Assembly (NCBI GenBank): GCA_963576565.1
Contig: OY755047.1
Span: 19,847,171-19,911,170, forward strand
Direction of reading: 5' to 3'
Origin: Aspidapion aeneum
Lineage: Eukaryota > Arthropoda > Insecta > Coleoptera > Brentidae
DNA length: 64,000 nt
The notes beneath the pieces were generated by a model, which had not been told where the DNA came from, ran no database searches, and worked only from the letters and a program-made list of their open reading frames with translations. Shown here one piece after another: positions 59,101 through 64,000 of the stretch. Position numbers and translations under genes: made by a program. How positions within the stretch are numbered: position 1 is the first letter of the stretch; every line of letters begins with the position of its first letter.

Positions 59101-62100
59101 GCTTACTGATTCATTTGCCATTTTTTGCAACCCTCTACGACTATTTTTAAGAAAGATACATCGTTTTAAAAAGTATCGTTCAAAAGAAAGTGGTGGGGGA
59201 CATATATTTAAAAAAACGCATTTACCAGAATGACAACAAGTCAAATCCTGATCTATGGAGTGCCCTTAATAAACTTGACTTATCGGCAAAAAGTTGGCAC
59301 GACTTGCACACGAAACCCCCTTTTAGGCCGATTTGTCCATAGACTATAACGGATTTGGATACTATTAAATCTTAAAAGTAGTAAAATATCCGTAAAACGT
59401 TTGCAATGCCTTTCTAAAAATGTTGAGGTTTTTTAATTTTTTCCTATGGTTTTATTATGGTTCCTATTAGCCTCCTAACGTTCAGCTCTCTAGAGTTCGT
59501 GGAAGTGGGCAATGTTACTTTTACATAACTTTACATGTATACGAGAAGGAAGCAAATCAAAATGTTGATGTTTTTAAAGTTTTTTTCCATAGTTTTATCA
59601 TAGTTCCTATCAGTCTTCCAAATCTCAGCTCTCTACCGTTTCTGGAAATGGGCAATGTTACATTTACATAACTACATTTATAGGAGAGGAAAGTTAATTT
59701 TTTTTTATTGTTTTAATCCTATCGACCTTCTAAAGCTCAGCTCTCTAGCGTTTCTGGAAGTGGACAATATTACTTTTACATAACTTTACGTTATATAGTG
59801 ACCTTAACATAAGTAAGTGATTGAGTGGCAATTTCCACGTTTTTTTTTGAAATTTCGTAACTACTTTAAGGGAGTCCATGAAACTTGGAGGGGTTGTTAA
59901 CTCTATATAGATCTACGACTGTGCAAAGTTTGCGTTTCGTAGCTCATTTCGAAATAGAGTTTTAGATATGTCAAATATGGGCTGAAATGTTTTAAGAAAA
60001 AGAATCTGCGATAAACATAGACTATGGAAAAGCTGCGGCATTCTTTATATAGATGCTTTGTTTTACAGAATTCAAAACTTGGACGTTGGTGAGCCTTTAA
60101 GCGAACTTTTAGAACAAAAAGATTTCCACGAAAACGCGACTAAAGTGAAACTTCAACTTGTCGTCGTCTGTCCCAGTTTCCTGGAGTACGTCGCCGAACA
60201 TCCGGACGAAAGCCGCCAACTCGGACAGATTCTGCTTTCGGACAGGACGCTAGCCTTGCTCCTGGGCGTGACTGATAATGATTTGACTGACAGTCACAAA
60301 TCAGGTGAGTCGAGAGTGTTTAAATAGCAATATCAGTTGTATTAAAAGACATAATAAAACGACATTTGTAACACACGTGTATGCTTGACTTTTATCTGCT
60401 AGAAAGAGAGAGAGTGAAGAGGGATTTTTTTCTAGTTTTTCTAACCTACTAAAAGTAGCTTTTCCAGACGTACGTTTCTGTGTGTTTCACGTCGTCGGTG
60501 GAGAACAGAATACCATAAAGTAGGCTTACTTGTAACCATACCATATACGTGGTATTCCTATGGTTGAATAGGAGCGTGATGTAGTGCGTGATGTCATCTA
60601 TCTCCAGCACCAGAGAGTTAAGCGTACTAAAAACTAAGAAGTTGAGAGCCAAGAAATGGAATTGAACTTGCCTGAGACGTTACCGCGCCATCTGTGGCAA
60701 GTTTCGTCCATTGATGTGGTTTGAATTAAAATACGCTATAGCTTGAGGAGGGAGAAGGGCATAACCCCTTAAAGATATCTCTTTGCAGACAATAACATTT
60801 TATTATTACTCACCAATAAACTTAAAATAAAAACCCTGGGAATACTGAACTGAAAGTTTTTTTTTTAATAAACCTAATTTAATTTTTGGTTTAGCTCTTC
60901 CAACCTACTTCCAATGGCAACGACATTCAGTGGGTCAAGATCAGGACGAAAATTTCACAAAAGAATTTTTGGGACAAGCCATGGTAATTCTCTCGAAGAT
61001 ATGGAAGCAACAAAGCTCCGTTGTCTCTCAGGAAAAACCTGTTTTCTCGGTTACCCCCAAGAAAATTCGCCAAGTAAGTACTGAAAGAGTGTTTTATCGC
61101 TAAACCTTCATAAATGTTTTAATTATAATAACATCGTGATGCGCGTGACAGTTCGCTACTATTACCCCTCAAAATGGCAACAGTGCACCGTCTCGACGAG
61201 CCGAAGGGGATGCGCGCGCACACGAGTTGTTTAATTATTTGACGCGTAAATTTAATAAGCAAAACTATAGGCTGTTTTTTTAATGTTTTTCATGCGGATC
61301 TTTTAGGTTCTGGTTTGTGATAAAGGTAAATAAAAAGGGGGTTTAAATTTACTTATTTGTTTTTAAATCATAGCTTCCTGTTATCCTTTTGGGAGGCCGA
61401 AATCGATATTAAACCTAACCTTGATCACACAGCTTTGTCATTTGTTCACCAATTTATCCTTACCGGGCGAGTTTGGAAAGGTTAGGATACGTTGTCGACC
61501 AATTGACCAAAGTTAGTTTAACACCGATTTCGGCCTAGCAAAAGGAGGACAGGGAAGCTATAATTTAAAAACTCGATTTGCAAACACATGTTAAATAGTG
61601 TGTAGTCAAAATTTGTATGACGTCTCAGTATCGAGACTTTTATAAAAACTTTAATATTTTTTTCATAGACGCCGCAGCGTCTCGACGTTAGCAATATAAA
61701 CCTGTTTATTTAGATCACAGATATAATTATATCCTATAATTCAATACTAATATGTAAAACTGGCAACACAGCGGAGTAATAGTCTCTCTCTTGCGCCCCT
61801 TGTTCGCTACTGCGTCGACTCGGAATAACTACAAGCCCTTCAATACGTTTTGATGGTTGTTTACAACAACATCAGTTAAATATATCCAGTAACAACGAAT
61901 AACAATAACCGCGATTGTATGGAAAATGTGTACTTAAAACAAAAATCATACCTTATTGGACAGGTATTTCAATAATTGAAATAGTCCTTCGAGTGCAGTA
62001 TTATTTTGTAAATCCATTGATATGGTTTAAAAATATTTAAAGCTTCGTACAGAGCTGAACATTTCGACGATTGGTCGACCGAAGAACAGAGCAACGATTC

Positions 62101-63428
62101 AAACAGCAAACAAGATGGGGACAATAGTTATAGCCAACGAAGCTTCTATGCTGTTCCCTAAAAGATTCTCGGTTTTCTCCCTTTAACATTCAAACATCTG
62201 TTCACCGTTTTGTTTTGACTTGTTTAAATCCGAAAAACCGACAAGTAGTGATGGAAACACTGCGAACCGTTTGTCGAATGACTGGGAACAGTTTGCAAAT
62301 GCGGTTGTTGCCTTATACAAACTAGTGTTTTGTTTGCTGTTCGGTTTATTGCTTTTTTGTCGCATACCTTAACAGCTAATGCGTTAAATTATAAAACATA
62401 AAATTGTATGAGGCATTCTGACAATAACGTTTTTAAGTTTATGTATTTTTTCAGGGTCAAAACAGTGTCTTCATCCTTTTAACCTATCCTCTTCAAAAAG
62501 AAGACATCGTAAAAATCTCAATCGAACGCAACGGCGAAATCGTTGAAATAAAATCCGTCAAACGCCGCAACCCTTACATCATCAAAATCACCATACCGGA
62601 AAATTTGACTGAGATTACGTCGATCGTTAATATTCTAGTCGAGAAAAACGGCAGCATTATCGGAAGTAGACCCATAAAATGCGAAAGCAAGCTACGGGAG
62701 CTGGAACAGATATTGCGTTCCATCAACAGCCCTGTCGAGTTCATGTGCCAGGTAAAAATGGTTATGATTATTGGTATTCCTTACAGTAGTTATAACGAAA
62801 GATACACAATTTAGACCACTTTTAGAGTTAAAAATGCTTCATTAACAGATTCATTAATTTTTCTTTTTTGATTCCAGACTCTTGGCTTCAGTCCAGCCGA
62901 TAGGGAACAGCTGGACAACTGGTTAGTCCATGGATTCCAAAAAAATCTTCCAGCACATTTTAATCTCTTGGCGAACAATCCAACTCCGTTCCATGCTACC
63001 ATACAGATGCACAAACATAGTAAGAATTTATTCCAGCGTTTAATACATTTTAATTAGATCTTCTTTTTACAGGACCAACTTTGTCGGTCGTGTCATCAGT
63101 AATGTTTCCTGTAGCTAAATAAAGACTTTGGTAATGAAGAATATTATTATTTCTTTAGGTAATGAAGAATATCCGACACTGCTTCACTTTGCAGCAAAGT
63201 TTGGTCTAGAAAAACTAGCAGTCCACTTACTGGATTGTCCTGGAGCTGACGTAGCATACGAAATCAGGAACGTGTTTGACTTGACTCCAATAGAAATGGC
63301 TGAATCTAACGGATACCCCCAGTTAGCCAATATGCTTAGAGGCTACATGAATATGAATGAAGTCACCAATATGTACACCAAGTTGAAGGAGCTAAGTAGC
63401 ACCAAAGAGAACAAAGGGAATGACGAAG
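56035..63428 (+). CDS. stumps: Stumps/Dof FGF-receptor adaptor, six coding exons, 3' end beyond window
   Basis: Joined exons 56035-56150, 60069-60304, 60895-61073, 62455-62751, 62878-63019 and 63159-63428 keep one reading frame (phases 2,1,0,0,1,1) and give 413 residues plus a partial codon. Residues 1-177 resemble the TIR-like region of the BCAP/Dof family (strand MDDILIV, then LQLVVVCPSF). Residues 178-323 form the DBB region (VFILLTYPL, then TLGFSPADREQLDNWL). Residues about 326-390 read as an ankyrin-type repeat (TLLHFAAKFGLEKLAVHLL, then TPIEMAESNG). In flies the family is cytoplasmic and couples the FGF receptors Heartless and Breathless to Ras/MAPK signalling during mesoderm and tracheal cell migration. 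The tyrosine-rich C-terminal part is not in the window. The ATG at 56035 is the first in its exon, but the exon is open upstream of it, so an additional N-terminal exon cannot be excluded. Family recognition is firm; the exact start is not. Confidence 0.9.
56535..56704. mobile_element. G-rich hAT-like MITE in stumps intron
   Basis: Ends CAGTGGCGCACCCAGGAAT and CTAGGTGCGCCCATG, with the family's G runs and ATGATGTCAAATTTTAAGC core. The flanking octamers (GAATACTG, GCATACAT) match only in part, so it is an older insertion. Confidence 0.6.
59430..59990. repeat. ~143-bp tandem units, inverted, in stumps intron
   Basis: Three units with CTCTAG(A/C)GTT(C/T), then GGAAGTGGGCAATGTTACTT, then TTACATAACTTTAC, followed by the head region in reverse (GAAATTTCGTAACTACTTTA, then TAGCTCATTTCGAAATAGAG). 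Same composite repeat as 26030-27180. It ends only ~80 bases before stumps exon b. Confidence 0.65.
60069..60304 (+). CDS. stumps: stumps exon b (TIR-like region)
   Basis: The acceptor is ttttacag ending at 60068 and the donor gtgagt begins at 60305. It encodes residues 39-117 (IQNLDVGEPLSELL, then LQLVVVCPSFLEYV, then RTLALLLGVTDN). It completes the split Lys codon and ends with one base of the next split codon. Codon usage is clearly more GC-rich than the surrounding repeats, as expected of a selected exon. Alternating hydrophobic runs fit the beta/alpha pattern of a TIR-like fold. Confidence 0.9.
60895..61073 (+). CDS. stumps: stumps exon c
   Basis: The acceptor is ttggtttag ending at 60894 and the donor gtaagt begins at 61074. 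After the split Ala codon it encodes 59 residues (LPTYFQWQRHSVGQDQDENF, then FLGQAMVILSKIWKQQ, then KKIRQ). This is the end of the TIR-like region and the linker to the DBB region. It ends in phase 0. Confidence 0.88.
61074..62454 (+). other. stumps intron with a 186-bp MITE
   Basis: A 1.38-kb intron between exons c and d. Apart from the MITE at 61373-61558 it shows no coding signal. The stretch 61650-62400 is more GC-rich than the surrounding repeats but has stops in all frames. Confidence 0.6.
61373..61558. mobile_element. MITE with ~55-bp inverted repeats and TA duplication
   Basis: The termini are GCTTCCTGTTATCC and, reversed, GCTTCCCTGTCCTCC. Both continue into matching internal sequence (GGCCGAAATCG and its complement). 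The element is flanked on each side by TA. Together this fits a Tc1/mariner-type or similar TA-targeting non-autonomous element inside a stumps intron. No coding capacity. Confidence 0.6.
62455..62751 (+). CDS. stumps: stumps exon d (DBB region, first part)
   Basis: The acceptor is tttttcag ending at 62454 and the donor gtaaaa begins at 62752. It is exactly 99 codons in phase 0. It starts GQNSVFILLTYPLQKEDIV and continues as alternating beta-strand-like segments (VKISIERNGEIVEI, IVNILVEKNG), which fits the Ig/IPT-like core of the DBB region. It ends SPVEFMCQ. Confidence 0.9.
62878..63019 (+). CDS. stumps: stumps exon e (DBB region, end)
   Basis: The acceptor is ttgattccag ending at 62877 and the donor gtaaga begins at 63020. 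It encodes 47 residues (TLGFSPADREQLDNWLVHGF, then LPAHFNLL, then HATIQMHKH) plus one base of a split Ser codon. The helical sequence with a conserved DNWL-type stretch is typical of the C-terminal end of the DBB region, just before the ankyrin-type repeat. Confidence 0.88.
63159..63428 (+). CDS. stumps: stumps exon f (ankyrin-type segment)
   Basis: The acceptor is tatttctttag ending at 63158. It encodes EEYPTLLHFAAKFGLEKLAV and then DLTPIEMAESNGYPQLANML. The TLLHFAAKFG and TPIEMAESNG signatures mark an ankyrin repeat. A charged, probably helical tail follows (LKELSSTKENKGNDEG). The donor gttagt at 63429 is weaker than the others but legal. The ORF runs into a stop only after intron sequence. 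The next exon was not found in the last 570 bases. Confidence 0.85.
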
Positions 63429-63499
63429 GTTAGTTAACAAACCATCTTGCATATATCCTTACATTTAAAAAACAATATAGTACTCTTTATTATTTTTAC

Positions 63500-64000
63500 C
63501 CAGTGAACAACTTTAAAATATCCAAACAAATCGGCGATTTCTGATCGTGATGTACCTCGTTTTGCCCAAATGCCCTTTGGATCAAGCTACCGTAATCATT
63601 TATAAATTACTTATAGCATATAAATATACAAATGGAAATTCAAAATTATTTAAACCAACCTAAAATCATTAATATGAAGTTTGTGATTATGTTTTCTGTT
63701 ACACGTATGCCTTTTATATCAAATTAGCGTTACGAATCCTTTTTAAATTACCTATGACACGCTAACTCAACAATATCCAAATAAACTTAAATACGGTTAT
63801 CTGCAATTTTGATTATGGAGTATTCTGTGTTTCACATGTGCCATTTGGAGGGTAATGTAATCTACTATGAATTGCTTATAAATTATAAATAAAGTTCGTG
63901 GAGTATTTCGATTTACGCGGATGCCATTCGGATCAAGTTTACATAATCGTTAATAGGTAACATACAACAGACAAATATATGGGCACCAATGAGTTTCTTA
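63500..64000 (+). repeat. Degenerate tandem repeat of ~261 bp
   Basis: The phrase AATATCCAAA near 63518 recurs near 63772. In each unit there are two copies of an ATGCCnTTTGGATCAAG-like phrase (63570, 63717, 63837, 63921). Read in frame, two of these spell MPFGSS, recalling the MPFG motif of LTR-retrotransposon reverse transcriptase, but no surrounding RT sequence is evident. Position is intronic or downstream of stumps. Confidence 0.4.

Larger units (their letters stand above)
56151..60068 (+). other. stumps intron (3.9 kb) filled with repeats
   Basis: This intron separates exons a and b. It holds a G-rich hAT-like MITE at about 56535-56704 and a fragment of the palindromic family at 56750-56815. 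An AT-rich stretch (56820-58340) repeats phrases such as the TATGGCGGATTCAA motif and related units ending caaacaaag. Reverse-oriented ~143-bp tandem units lie at 59430-59990. No additional coding exon of stumps was recognised in it. Confidence 0.7.

Overview
The window looks like a repeat-dense, AT-rich piece of an insect chromosome. It has spliced genes with canonical GT/AG introns and one recognisable host gene. That gene lies at the right edge on the + strand (about 56.0-63.4 kb, continuing past the window). It encodes the FGF-receptor adaptor Stumps/Dof, of the Dof/BCAP/BANK family. Six coding exons can be placed with consistent splice phases. They give at least 413 residues: a TIR-like N-terminal region, the DBB region and an ankyrin-type segment. 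The insect assignment follows from this gene and from the transposon families. A beetle is my guess only.

Everything left of about 56 kb is transposable elements, their foldback (palindromic) derivatives and tandem repeats. No other host gene could be supported. Layout: 0.2-3.0 kb, a repeat family carrying a 1.27-kb foldback inserted at TA; 3.2-5.1 kb, a ~169-bp satellite and a duplicated block whose second copy carries a 266-bp PIF/Harbinger-like MITE; 6.0-7.0 and 18.2-19.2 kb, two copies of one ~1-kb terminal-inverted-repeat element; 8-15 kb, palindromes, tandem repeats and foldbacks; 15.4-18.2 kb, a ribozyme-like relic and two LINE remnants; 20-22.5 kb, inverted-repeat elements; 22.9-24.1 kb, a LINE RNase H tail followed by two direct repeats, each with a complete type I hammerhead ribozyme; 24.4-25.0 kb, a deleted Crypton; 26-36.6 kb, tandem repeats, a Mutator-like foldback with a 9-bp target duplication, three hAT-like MITEs with 8-bp duplications, and RTE-type LINE pieces; 37-39.5 kb, foldbacks and a decayed mariner; 39.5-43.5 kb, nearly featureless; 43.6-49.1 kb, a stack of nested transposons; 50.9-55.8 kb, a large inverted repeat whose two arms each carry a THAP-domain exon.

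The nested stack reads from outside inwards as: ~200-bp tandem repeat, mariner (TA duplication), a second TA-duplicating element, and a Crypton with a tyrosine-recombinase pseudogene. The most notable signals are the paired hammerhead ribozymes and a hairpin shared by the two Crypton copies, whose stem differs in sequence but keeps pairing while the loop is conserved. Also notable are two palindromic elements of one family flanked by 12- and 13-bp direct repeats, a length more typical of retroposition than of cut-and-paste MITEs. Coordinates of decayed repeats are approximate. Family names rest on motifs and target-site duplications read by eye, without database searches.
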